Origin: Plasmopara viticola
Lineage: Eukaryota; Oomycota; Peronosporomycetes; Peronosporales; Peronosporaceae
Reading direction: 5' to 3'
DNA length: 64,000 nt
NCBI GenBank assembly: GCA_001695595.3
Contig: MBPM02000075.1
Coordinates: 1-64,000, forward strand
The position numbers and the translations under genes are program-made. Positions 14,401 through 26,100 of the stretch are shown one piece after another. Every line of letters begins with the position of its first letter. Position 1 is the stretch's first letter. A model generated the notes under the pieces. The model saw only the letters and a program-made list of their open reading frames with translations, did not search any database and was not told where the DNA came from.

Positions 14401-16129
14401 TTATGCGCTAAGTTCCCCTTGAAACGCGTGCCATTTCGTCCGGGTCGCTTGATTGGACGTACCTGATTCCATAGGACGAATCAGGGCTTCAAACGGAGCA
14501 ATATGCGCTAAGTTTCGCTTGAAACGTGTGTCTGTACGTCTAAGAAGCTCGAATAGACAAATCTGATGCCGTAGCACGAATGATCATTTCAAACGGAGCA
14601 GTATTCGCCAAGGTACGCTTAAAACGCGTGTCTGCACGTCCAGAAAGATCAATCAGATGTATCCGATGCCGTAGGACGAATTAACAATTCAAACGGAGCA
14701 GTATGTGCTTAGTTTGTTTGAAACACGTGTCTGCACGCCCGATAAGCTTGATTGGACGTACCTGATTTTGTAGGACAAATCAGTGCTTCAAACGGAGCAT
14801 TATGCGCTAACTTCCCCTTGAAACGCGTGCCATTTCGTCCGGGTCGCTTGATTGGACGTACCTGATTCCATAGGACGAATCAGGGCTTCAAACGGAGCAA
14901 TATGCGCTAAGTTACGCTTGAAACGTGTGTCTGTACGTCTAAGAAGCTCGAATAGACAAATCTGATGCCGTAGCACGAATGATCACTTCAAACGGAGCAG
15001 TATTCGCCAAGGTACAAGTACGCTTAAAACGCGTGTCTGCACGTCCAGAAAGATCAATCAGATGTATCCGATGCTGTAGGACGAATTAACAATTCAAACG
15101 GAGCAGTATGCGCTAAGTTTCGTTTGAAACACGTGTCTACACGTCCGATAAGCTTGATTGGACGTACCTGATTTCATAGGACAAATCAGTGCTTCAAACG
15201 GAGCATTATGAGCTAACTTCCCCTTGAAACGCGTGTCATTTCGTCCGGGTCGCTTGATTGGACGTACCTGATTCCATAGGACGAATCAGGGCTTCAAACG
15301 GAGCAATATGCGCTAAGTTACGCTTGAAACGTGTGTCTGTAGGGCTAAGAAGCTCGAATAGACAAATCTGATGCCGTAGCACGAATGATCACTTCAAACG
15401 GAGCAGTATGCGCCAAGGTACGCTTAAAACGCGTGTCTGCATGTCCAGAAAGATCAATCAGATGTATCCGATGCTGTAGGACTAATTAACAATTCAAACG
15501 GAGCAGTATGCGCTAAGTTTCGTTTGAAACACGTGTCTGCACGTCCGATAAGCTTGATTGGACGTACCTGATTTCATAGGACAAATCAGTGCTTCAAACG
15601 GAGCATTATGCGCTAAGTTCCCCTTGAAACGCGTGCCATTAAGTCCGGGTCGCTTGAATGGACGTACCTGATTGCATAGGACGAATCAGGGCTTCAAACG
15701 GAGCAATATGCGCTAAGTTACGCTTGAAACGTGTGTCTGTACGTCTAAGAAGCTCGAATAGACAAATCTGATGCCGTAGCACGAATGATCACTTCAAACG
15801 GAGCAGTATGCGCCAAGGTACGCTCAAAACGCGTGTCTGCACGTCCATAAAGATCAATCAGATGTATCCGATGCTGTAGGACGAATTAACAAATCAAACG
15901 GAGCATTATGCGCTAAGTTTCGTTTGAAACACGTGTCTGCACGTCCGATAAGCTTGATTGGACGTACCTGATTCCATAGGACAAATCAGTGCTTCAAACG
16001 GAGCATTATGCGCTAACTTCCCCTTGAAACGCGTGTCATTTCGTCCGGGTCGCTTGATTGGACGTACCTGATTCCATAGGACGAATCAGGGCTTCAAACG
16101 GAGCAATATGTGCTAAGTTACGCTTGAAA

Positions 16130-18469
16130 CGCTTAACTGCACGTCCAAGAAGGTCAATTAGATGTATCCGTTGCCGTTGCCCGAATCAGCAATTCAAAAG
16201 GAGCAGTATGCGCTATGTTTCGCCTGAAACACGTGTCTGAACGTCCGAGAAGCTTGTATGGACAACTCAGATGCCGTAACACGAATCATCCCTTTAAACG
16301 GAGCAATATGCGCTAAGTTACGCTTGAAACGCGTGTCTGTGCGTCCGGGAAGCTTGATTGGACGTAGCTGATGCCGTAGCACGAATCATCACTTCAAACG
16401 GAGCAGTATGCGCCAAGGTACGCTTTAAACGCGTGTCTGCACGTCCAGAAAAATCAGCTAAATGTATCTGATGACGTAGCACAAATTATCGCATCAAACC
16501 GAGCAGTATGCGCCAAGGTACGCTTAAAACGCGTGTCTGCACGTATAGGAAGCTTAATTAGACGTATCGGATGCCGTTGCACGAATCATCACTTCAAACG
16601 GAGCAGTATGCGCTAAGTCACGCTTGAAACGCGGAACTGCACGTCCAAGAAGGTCAATTAGATGTATCCGTTGCCGTTGCCCGAATCAGCAATTCAAAAG
16701 GAGCAGTATGCGCTATGTTTCGCCTGAAACACGTGTCTGCACGTCCGAGAAGCTTGATTGGACAACTCAGATGCCGTAACACGAATCATCCATTTAAACG
16801 GAGCAATATGCGCTAAGTTTCACTTGACATGTGTGTCTGCACGTCTAAGAAGCTCAATTAGACGTATTCGATGCCGTTGCACGAATCATCACTTCAAACG
16901 GAGCAGTATGCGCTAAGTCACGCTTGAAACGCGTAGCTGCACGCCCAAGAAGGTCAATTAGATGTATCCGTTGCCGTTGCCCGAATCAGCAATTCAAAAG
17001 GAGCAGTATGCGCTATGTTTCGCCTGAAACACGTGTCTGCACGTCCGAGAAGCTTGATTGGACAACTCAGATGCCGTAACACGAATCATCCCTTTAAACG
17101 GAGCAATATGCGCTAAGTTATGCTTGAAACGTGTATATGAACGTCTAAGAAGCTCAATAAGACGGATCTGATGCCGTAGCACGAATCATCACATCAAACG
17201 GAGCAGTATGCACCAAAGTACGCTTGAAACGCGTGTCTGCACGTCCAGGAAGATATATTAGATGTATCTGATGCAGTAGAACGAATTAGCAATTCAAACG
17301 GAGCAGTATGCGCTAAGTTTCACTTGAAACGAGTGTCTCCACATCCGAGAAGCTTGTTTGTACGTAGCCGATGCCGTACGACGAATCCGCGCTTCAAACG
17401 GAGCAGTATGCGCTAAGTTACGCTTTAAACGCGTGTCTGTACGTTCGGGAAGCTTGATTGGACGTAGCTGATGCCGTAGAACGATTCAGCGCTTCGTTCG
17501 GAGCGGTATGCGCTAAATCACGCTTGAAACGCGTGTCTGCACGTCCAGGAAGATCAATTAGATGTTTCCGATGCCGTAGGACGAATTAGCATTTCAAACG
17601 GAGTAGTATGCGCTAAATTTTGCTTGGAACACGTGTCTGCACGTCCGAGAAGCTTGATTGGACAACTCTGATGCCGTAACACGGATCATCCCTTCAAACG
17701 AAGCAGTATGCGCAAAGTTACTCTTGAATCACGTGTCTTCACGTCCGAAAAGCTTGATTGGACGTAGCTGATGCCGTAGCACGAATCATCACATCAAACG
17801 GAGCAGTATGCGCCAAGGTACGCTTTAAACGCGTGTCTGCACGTCCAGAAAGATCAATCAGATGTATCCGATGCCGTAGGACGAATTAGCATTTCAAACG
17901 GAGTAGTATGCGCTAAATTTTGCTTGGAACACGTGTCTGCACGTCCGAGAAGCTCAATTAGACGTATCGGATACCGTAGCACGAATCAACACTTCAAACG
18001 AAGCAGTATGCGATAAGTTACGCTTGAAACGCGTGTCTGTGCGTCCGGGAAGCTTGATTGGACGTAGCTGATGCCGTAGCACGAATCATCACATCAAACG
18101 GAGCAGTATGCGCTTGGTTACGGTTGAAACGCGTGTCTGCACGTCCAGAAAGATCAATCAGATGTATCCGATGCCGTAGGACGAATTAGCATTTCAAACG
18201 GAGTAGTATGCGCTAAATTTTGCTTGGAACACGTGTCTGCACGTCCGAGAAGCTCAATTGGACGTATCTGATGACGAATCAAATCATATCTTCAAACGGA
18301 GTAGTATGCGTTAAGTTATTTTTAAAACATGTGTCTGCACGTCCGAGAAGCTCAATCAGATGTATTCGATGCCGTGGGACGAATTGGCAAATCAAACGGA
18401 GTAGTATACGCTAAATTTTGCTTGAAACACGTGTCTGCACGTCCGAGAACCTTGATTGAATGTAGCTGA
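16130..18469 (+). repeat. Family A diverged monomers with a short 300-bp trimer HOR
   Basis: The monomers remain about 100 bp and in the same phase, but the m1-m4 order is lost. A block containing CCGTTGCCCGAATCAGCAAT and TTTCGCCTGAAACACG recurs at about 16,152, 16,652 and 16,952 (shifts of 500 and 300 bp). A second block with GATGCCGTAGGACGAATTAG and AAATTTTGCTTGGAACACG recurs at about 17,562, 17,862 and 18,162, so roughly three copies of a 300-bp trimer occupy 17.56-18.46 kb. A shortened monomer (GATGACGAATCAAATCATAT, lacking the usual CCGTAGC stretch) sits near 18,268 and recurs near 28,165, 29,860 and 29,960. No gene is present. Confidence 0.85.
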
Positions 18470-20194
18470 TTTCATAGGACGAATCAGGGCTTCAAACGGA
18501 GCATTATGCGCTAAGTTCCCCTTGAAACGCGTGTCATTTCGTCCGGGTTGCTTGAAAGGACGTACCTGATTCCATAAAACGAATCAGGGCTTCAAACGAT
18601 GCAATATGCGCTAAGTTACGCTTGAAACGTGTGTCTGTACGTCTAAGAAGCTCGAATAGACAAATCTATGCCGTTGCACGAATGATAACTTCATACGGAG
18701 CAGTATGCGCTAAGATACGGTTGAAACGCGTGTCTGCGCGTCCAGGAAGATCAATCAGATGTATCCGATGCTGTGGGACGAATTAACAATTCAAACGGAG
18801 CAGTATGCGCTAAGTTTCGTTTGAAACTCGTGTCTGCACGTCCGATAAGCTTGATTGGACGTACCTAATTTCATAGGCCAAATCAGTGCTTCAAACGGAT
18901 CATCATGCGCTAAGTTCCCCTTGAAAGGCGTGCTATTTCGTCCGGGTCGCTTGATTGGACGTACCTGATTCCATAGGACGAATCAGGGCTTCAAACGGAG
19001 CAATATGCGCTAAGTTACGCTTGAAACGTGTGTCTGGACGTCTAAGAAGCTCGAATAGACAAATCTATGCCGTAGCACGAATGATAAGTTCATACGGAGC
19101 AGTATGCGCTAAGATACGGTTGAAACGCGTTTCTGCGCGTCCAGAAAGATCAATCAGATGTATCCGATGCTGTAGGACGAATTAACAATTCGAACGGAGC
19201 AGTATGCGCTAAGTTTCGTTTGAAACACGTGTCTGCACGTCCGGTAAGCTTGATTGGACGTACCTGATTTTATAGGACAAATCAGTGCTTCAAACGGAGC
19301 ATTATGCGCTAACTTCCCCTTGAAACGCGTGCCATTTCGTCCGGGTCGCTTGATTGGACGTACCTGATTCCATAGGACGAATCAGGGCTTCAAACGGAGC
19401 AATATGCGCTAAGTTCCACTTGAAACGTGTGTCATTTCGTCCGGGTCGCTTGATTGGACGTACCTGATTCCATAGGACGAATCAGGGCTTCAAACGGAGC
19501 AATATGTGCTAAGTTATGCTTGAAACGTGTGTCTGCACGTCTAAGAAGCTTGAATAGACAAATCTGATGCCGTGGTACGAATGATCACTTCAAACGGAGC
19601 AGTAGGCGCCAAGGTACGCTTGAAACGCGTGTCTGCACGTCCATAAAAATCAGCTAAATGTATCTGATGCCGTAGCACGAATCACCGCATCAAACCGAGC
19701 AGTTTGCGCCAAGGTACGCTTAAAACGCGTGTCTGCACGTCCAGAAAGATCGATCAGATGTATCCGATGCCGTAGGACGAATTAGCATTTCGAACGGAGT
19801 AGTATGCGCTAAATTTTGCTTGGAACACGTGTCTGCACGTCCGATAAGCTTGATTGGACGTACCTGATTCCATAGGACAAATCAGTGCTTCAAACGGAGC
19901 ATTATGCGCTTAGTTCCCCTTGAAACGCGTGTCATTTCGTCCGGGTCGCTTGATTACACGTACCGGATTCCATAGGACGAATCAGGGCTTCAAACGGAGC
20001 AATATGCGCTAAGTTACGCTTAAAACGTGTGTCTGGACGTCTAAGAAGCTCAATTAGATGTAGGCGATACCGTTAGACGAATCAGTGTTTCAAACGGAGC
20101 AGTATGCGCTAAGTTTCGGTTGAAACGCGTGTCTGCGCGTCCAGGAAGATCAATCAGATGTATCCGATGCTGTGGGACGAATTAACAATTCGAA
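18470..20194 (+). repeat. Family A mosaic: tetramer fragments mixed with diverged monomers
   Basis: Signature pieces of the 400-bp unit return (TTCCCCTTGAAACGCGTG, CATTTCGTCCGGG, GGACGAATCAGGGCTTC) from about 18,470 but are interleaved with diverged types. A local duplication is visible: the combination TCCGGTAAGCTTG plus an extra CATTTCGTCCGGG monomer following TTCCACTTGAAACG occurs at about 19,240 and again exactly 1,000 bp later at 20,240. This suggests repeated unequal exchange between the homogenised array and older monomers. Confidence 0.8.
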
Positions 20195-20989
20195 CGGAGC
20201 AGTATGCGCTAAGTTTCGTTTGAAACACGTGTCTGCACGTCCGGTAAGCTTGATTGGACGTACCTGATTTTATAGGACAAATCAGTGCTTCAAACGGAGC
20301 ATTATGCGCTAACTTCCCCTTGAAACGCGTGCCATTTCGTCCGGGTCGCTTGATTGGACGTACCTGATTCCAAAGGACGAAGAATCAGGGCTTCAAACGG
20401 AGCAATATGCGCTAAGTTCCACTTGAAACGTGTGTCATTTCGTCCGGGTCGCTTGATTGGACGTACCTGATTCCATAGGACGAATCAGGGCTTCAAACGG
20501 ATCAATATGTGCTAAGTTACGCTTGAAACGTGTGTCTGCACGTCTAAGAAGCTTGAATAGACAAATCTGATGCCGTGGTACGAATGATCACTTCAAACGG
20601 AGCAGTAGGCGCCAAGGTACGCTTGATACGCGTGTCTGCACGTCCAGGAAGATCAATTAGATGTATCCGATGCCGAAGAACGAATGAGCAATTTAAACGG
20701 AGCAGTATGCGCTAAATTTCGCTTGAAATGAGTATCTGTACGTCCGGGAAGCTTAATTGAACGTAGCTGATGCCGTAGAACGAAACAACACTTCAAACGG
20801 AGCAGTATGCGCTAAGTTTCGCTTGAAATGTGTGTCTGCACGTCTAAGAAGCTCAATTAGACGTATTCGATGCCGTTGCACGAATCATCACTTCAAACGG
20901 AGCAGTATGCACTAAGTCACGCTTGAAACGCGTAACTGCACGTCCAAGAAGGTAATGTAGATGTATCCGTTGCCGGTGCCCGAATCAGC

Positions 20990-22870
20990 AATTCAAAAGG
21001 AGCAGTATGCGCTATGTTTCGCCTGAAACACGTGTCTGCACGTCCGAGAAGCTTGATTGGACAACTCTGATGCCGTAACACGGATCATCCCATCGAACGA
21101 AGCAGTATGCGATAAGTTACGCTTGAAACGCGTGTCTGTGCGTCCGGGAAGCTTGATTGGACGTAGCTGATGCCGTAGCACGAATCATCACTTCAAACGG
21201 AGCAGTATGCGCCAAGGTACGCTTTAAACGCGTGTCTGCACGTCCATAAAAATCAGCTAAATGTATCTGATGCCGTAGCACGAATCACCGCATCAAACCG
21301 AGCAGTATGCGCCAAGGTACGCTTAAAACGCGTGTCTGCACGTCCAGAAAGATCGATCAGATGTATCCGATGCCGTAGGACGAATTAGCATTTCAAACGG
21401 AGTAGTATGCGCTAAATTTTGCTTGGAACACGTGTCTGCACGTCCGAGAAGCTTGATTGGATGTAGCTGATTTCATAGGACAAATCAGTGCTTCAAAAGG
21501 AGCATTATGCGCTTAGTTCCCCTTGAAACGCGTGCCATTTCGTCCGGGTCGCTTGATTGGACGTACCTGATTCCATAGGACGAATCAGGGCTTCAAACGG
21601 AGCAATATGCGCTAAGTTACGCTTAAAGCGTGTGTCCGAACGACTATACTGCTCAATTAGACGAATTTGATGCCGTAACACGAATCATCGCATCAAACCG
21701 AGCAGTATGCGCCAAGGTACGCTTAAAACGCGTGTCTGTACGTCCGGAAAGATCAATCAGATGTATCCGATGCCGTAAGACGAATTAGCATTTCAAACGG
21801 AGTAGTATGCGCTAAATTTTGCTTGGAACACATGTCTGCACATTCAAACGGAGTAGTATGCGCTAAATTTTGCTTGGAACACATGTCTGCACGTCCGAGA
21901 AGTTCAATTAGACGTATCGGATGCCGAAGGACGAATCAACACTTTAAACGAAGCAGTATGCGATAAGTTACGCTTGAAACGCGTGTCTGTGCGTCCGGGA
22001 AGCTTGATTGGACGTAGCTGATGCCGTAGCACGAATCATCACTTCAAACGGAGCAGTATGCGCCAAGGTACGATTTAAACGCGTGTCTGCACGTTCATAA
22101 AAACCAGCTAAATGTATCTGATCCCGTAGCACGAATCATCGCATCAAAACGAGCAGTATGCGCCAAGGTACGCTTAAAACGCGTGTTTGCACGTCCAGAA
22201 AGATCAATCAGATGTATCCGATGCCGTAGGACGAATTAGCAATTCAAACGGAGTAGTATGCGCTAAATTTTGCTTGGAACACGTGTCTGCACGTCCGAGA
22301 AGCTTGATTGGACAACTCTGATGCCGTAACACGAATCATCCCTTCAAACGAAGCAGTATGCGATAAGTTACGCTTGAAACGCGTGTCTGTGCGTCCGGGA
22401 AGCTTGATTGGACGTACCTGATGCCGTAGCACGAATCATCACTTCAAACGGAGCAGTATGCGCCAAGGTACGCTTTAAACGCGTGTCTGCACGTCCATAA
22501 AAATCAGCTAAATGTAGCTGATGCCGTAGCACGAATCATCGCATCAAACCGAGCAGTATGCGCCAAGGTACGCTTAAAGCGCGTGTCTGCACGTCCAGAA
22601 AGATCAATCAGATGTATCCGATGCCGTAGGACGAATAAGCATTTCAAACGGAGTAGTATGCGCTAAATTTTGCTTGGAACACGTGTCTGCACGTCCGAGA
22701 AGCTCGATTGGATGTAGCTGATTTCATAGGACAAATCAGTGCTTCAAAAGGAGCATTATGCGCTTAGTTCCCCTTGAAACGCGTGTTTGTACATCCGGGT
22801 CGCTTGATTGGACGTATCTGATTCCGTAGGACGAATCAGGGCTTCAAACGGAGCAATATGCGCTAAGTTA
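20990..22870 (+). repeat. Internal 1,251-bp tandem duplication in copy 1
   Basis: The monomer series at 20,990-21,620 is repeated at 22,242-22,870 with an offset of 1,251-1,252 bp. Shared markers include TTTCGCCTGAAACACG or its close equivalent, GTCCATAAAAATCAGCTAAA, CATCAAACCGAGCAGT and CTTCAAAAGGAGCATTATGC in the same order. The second segmental copy at 30.8-33.9 kb has this series only once. A further small near-duplication is present at 21,785-21,900, where CATTCAAACGGAGTAGTATG follows itself after about 60 bp. Confidence 0.8.
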
Positions 22871-24160
22871 CGCTTAAAACGTGTATATGAACGTCTAAGA
22901 AGCTCAATAAGACGGATCTGATGCCGTAGCACGAATCATCACATCAAACGGAGCAGTATGCACCAAAGTACGCTTGAAACGCGTGTCTGCACGTCCAGGA
23001 AGATATATTAGATGTATCTGATGCAGTAGGACGAAGCAGTATGCGCTAAGTTACGCTTTAAACGCGTGTCTGCACGGAGCAGTATGCGCTAAGTTACGCT
23101 TTAAACGCGTGTCTGCACGTCCGAAAAGCTCAATTGGACGTATCTGATGCCGTAGCAGGAATCAGCAATTCAAACGGAGCAGTATGCGCTTAAGTTTCGC
23201 TTGAACCGCGTGTCTGCACGTCCGGGATGCTTGATTGGACGTACCGGATACTATAGGATGAATCAGTGCTTCAAACGGAGAAGTATGCGCTAAGTTACCC
23301 TTGAAAAGCGTGTGTGCACGTCCGGGTAGCTTGATTGGACGGACCTGATACCATAGGACGAATGAGCGCTTCAAACGGAGCAGTATGCGCTAAGTTACCC
23401 TTGAAAAGCGTGTCTGCACGTCCGGGTCGATCGACTTGACGGACCTGATTCCATAGGACGAATCTTTGCTTCAAACGGAGTAGTATGCGCTAAAAGAAAC
23501 GCTTGAAACGCTTGTCTGCTCGTCCGGGCGCTTGATTGGACGAAACATATTCCATAGGACAAGTCAGGTCTTCAAACGGAGTTGTATGCGCCAAGTTATG
23601 CTTGAAACACGTGTCTGCACGTCTAAGAAGCTCATTTAGACGAATCTGATGCCGTAGCACGAATCATCACTTCAAACGGAGCAGTATGCGCTATCATACG
23701 CTTGAAACGCGTGTCTGCACGTCGGCAGATTAACAAATTGATTGGAGCAGTATTCGCTAAGTTTCGTTTGAAACACGTTTCTGCACGTCCGAAAAGCTTG
23801 ATTGGACGTAGCTGATGCCGTAGCACGAATCATCACTTCAAACGAAGCAGTATGCGCTAAGTTACGGCTGAAACGCGTGTCTGCGTGTCCAGAAAGATCA
23901 ATCAGATATATCTGTTCCCGTAGGACGAATAGAAATTCAAACGGAGCAGTATGCGCTAAGTTACGCTTTAAACGCGTGTCTGCACGTCCGAAAAGCTCAA
24001 TTGGACGTATCTGATGCCGCAGCAGGAATTAGCAATTCAAACGGAGCAGTATGCGCCAAGTATCGCTTGAAACACGTGTCTGCACGTCCGGAACGCTTGA
24101 TTGAACGTACCTAATTCCATAGGACGAATAAGCAATTCGGACGGAGCAGTATGCGCTAAG

Positions 24161-24177
24161 TTTCGTTTGAAACGCGT
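24161..24177 (+). promoter_or_regulatory. CENP-B-box-like motif (example in family A)
   Basis: TTTCGTTTGAAACGCGT agrees with the mammalian CENP-B box YTTCGTTGGAARCGGGA at 14 of 17 positions, and with 8 of the 9 bases considered essential (TTCG, A, CGGG with one change). Identical copies occur at 26,125-26,141, 36,744-36,760 and 41,097-41,113. The commonest form in the 400-bp array, TTTCGTTTGAAACACGT (for example 6,773-6,789), has 7 of 9. Whether any protein binds it is unknown, and other monomer junctions also score about 7 of 9, so this may be coincidence. Confidence 0.3.
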
Positions 24178-24615
24178 GTCTGCACATTCAAGATGCTCAA
24201 TTGGACGTATCTGATGCCGTAGCACGAATCATCTCTTCAAACGGAGCATTATGCGCTAAGTTATGTTTGAAACGCGTGTCTGCACGTCCAGGAAGACCAA
24301 TTGGATGTATCTGATGCCATTGGACGAATTAGCAATTCAAACGGAGCAGTATGCGCCAAGTTTCGCTTGAAACGCGTGTCTGCGCGTCCAGCAAGCTCAG
24401 TTGGACGAATCTGAGCCGTAGCACGAATTAACACTTCAAAAGGAGCAGTATGCGCTACGTTTTGCTTGAAACACGTGTCTGCGCGTCCAGGAAGATCAAT
24501 CAGATGTATCCGATGCCGTAGGACGAATTAACAATTCAAACGGAGCAGTATGCGCTAAGTTTCGCTTGAAACACGTGTCTGCACGTCCGGAACGCTTGAT
24601 TGGACGTACCTGATA

Positions 24616-26100
24616 CTATAAGACGAATCAGTGCTTCAAACGGAGCAGTACGCGCTAAGTTACTCTTTAAACGCGTGTCTGCACGTCCGGGAAGCTTGAT
24701 TGGACGTACCGGATACTATAGGCGGAATCGGTGCTTCAAACGGAGCAGTATGCGCTAAGTTACCCTTGAAAAGCGTGTTTGCACGTCCGGGTCGATTGAT
24801 TGAACGGACTTGATTGCATAGAACGAATCTGTGCTTCAAACGGAGTAGTATGCGCTAAAAGAAACGCTTGAAACGCTTGTCTGATCGTCCAGGCGCTTGA
24901 TTGGACAGAACTCATTCCATAGGACGAATCAGGGCTTCAAATGGAGTAGTATGCGCCAAGTTGCGCTTGAAACACGTGTCTGCACGTTTAAGAAGCTCAT
25001 TTAGACGAATTTGATGCCTTACCACTAATCATCGCTTCAAACGGAGCAGTTTGCGCTATCATACGCTTGAAACGCGTGTCTGCACGTCGACGGATTAACA
25101 AATTGATTGGAGCAGTATGCGCTAAGTTTCGTCTAAAACACGTGTCTGCACGTCCAAAAGGTTTATTGGACGTAGCTGATGCCGTAGCACGAATCATCAT
25201 TTCAAAAGGGAGCAGTATGCGCTAGGTTACGGTCGAAACGCGTGTCTGCACGTCCGAGAAGCTCAATCAGATGTAATCGATGCCGTGGGACGAATTGGCA
25301 ATTCAAACAGAGTAGTATACGCTAAATTTTGCTTGAAACACGTGTCTGCACGTCCGAGAACCTTGATTGAATGTAGCTGATTCCATAGGACGAATCAGTG
25401 CTTCAAACGGAGCATTATGCGCTTAGTTCCCTTTGGAACGCGTGTCTGTATGTCCGGGTCGCTTAATTGGACGTACCTGATTCCACAGGACAATTAGGGC
25501 TTCAAACGCAGAACTATGCGCTAAGTCACGCTTGAAACGTGTGTCTGAACGTCTAAAAAGCTCGATTATATGAATCAGATGCCGTAGCACGAATCATCAC
25601 ATCAAACGGAGCAGTATGCACCAAGTTACGCTTGAAACGCGTGTCTGCACGTCCAGAAAGCTCAATTAGATGTATCCGATGCAGTAGGACGAATTGGCAT
25701 TTCAAAAGGAGCAGTATTCGCTAAGTTTCGTTTGGAACACGTATCTTCACGTCCGAGAAGCTTGATTGGACAAATCTGATGCCGTAGCACGAATCATGTC
25801 TTCAAACGGAGCAGTACGCGCTAAGTTCCCCTTAAAACGCATGTCTGTACGTCCGAGTCGCTTGATTAAACGTACCGGATTCCCTAGGACGAATCAGGGC
25901 TTCAAACGGAGCAATATGCGCTAAGTTACGCTTAAAACGTGTGTCTGGACGTCTAAGAAGCTCAATTAGATGTAGGCGATACCGTTAGACGAATCTGTGT
26001 TTCAAACGGAGCTGTATGCGCTAAGTTTCGGTTGAAACGCGTGTCTGCGCGTCCAGGAAGATCAATAAGATGTAACCGATGCTGTGGGACGAAAAAAAAT
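24616..26100 (+). repeat. Family A diverged monomers, including first copy of a recurrent 0.75-kb block
   Basis: Monomers continue in phase. The series from about 24,600 to 25,200 echoes 23.2-23.8 kb (GATACTATAAGACG, AAAAGAAACGCTTGAAACGC, then a shortened monomer with ACGTCGACGGATTAACAAAT). From about 25,250 to 26,010 lies the first of three copies of a block carrying AGCTCAATCAGATGTAATCG, GTTCCCTTTGGAACGCGTG and CCACAGGACAATTAGGGC. The other copies are at about 28,233 and 30,027. Confidence 0.8.

Larger units (their letters stand above)
1..16129 (+). repeat. Family A satellite, homogenised 400-bp tetrameric HOR array
   Basis: About 41 tandem copies of a unit of roughly 400 bp, itself made of four 100-bp monomers. 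Successive units begin (first CGCGTGTCTGCACGTCC) near 2, 398, 793, 1,194, 1,598, 1,900, 2,295 and so on up to about 15,824. Most spacings are 396-400 bp. Within a unit the four monomers share landmarks in fixed order: CGTGTCTGCACGTCC, GATGCCGTAGGACGAAT, TTCAAACGGAGCA, TATGCGCTAAGTT, TTGAAA. Copies differ from each other by few substitutions and single-base indels. The array is cut by the left window edge. It ends where the third monomer of the last unit runs into a different monomer type (CGCTTAACTGC) at 16,130. No reading frame survives: 100 is not a multiple of 3, and every monomer carries TAA and TGA, so stops rotate through all frames. Confidence 0.95.
20195..24615 (+). repeat. Segmental duplication of family A, copy 1
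   Basis: A stretch of about 4.4 kb made of many distinct monomer types whose order recurs at 30,783-33,930. The offset is about 10,585 bp in the left part (for example 20,240 to 30,827 and 20,821 to 31,404). It is 9,331 bp in the right part (for example 23,162 to 32,493, 23,632 to 32,963 and 24,037 to 33,368). The change in offset is explained by an extra 1,251-bp tandem duplication in this copy only. It includes rare variants found in both copies, such as a monomer fused to GCACGGAGCA near 23,070 and the truncated ACGTCGGCAGATTAACAAAT near 23,720. Both copies end after GTCCGGAACGCTTGATTGG. Confidence 0.85.
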
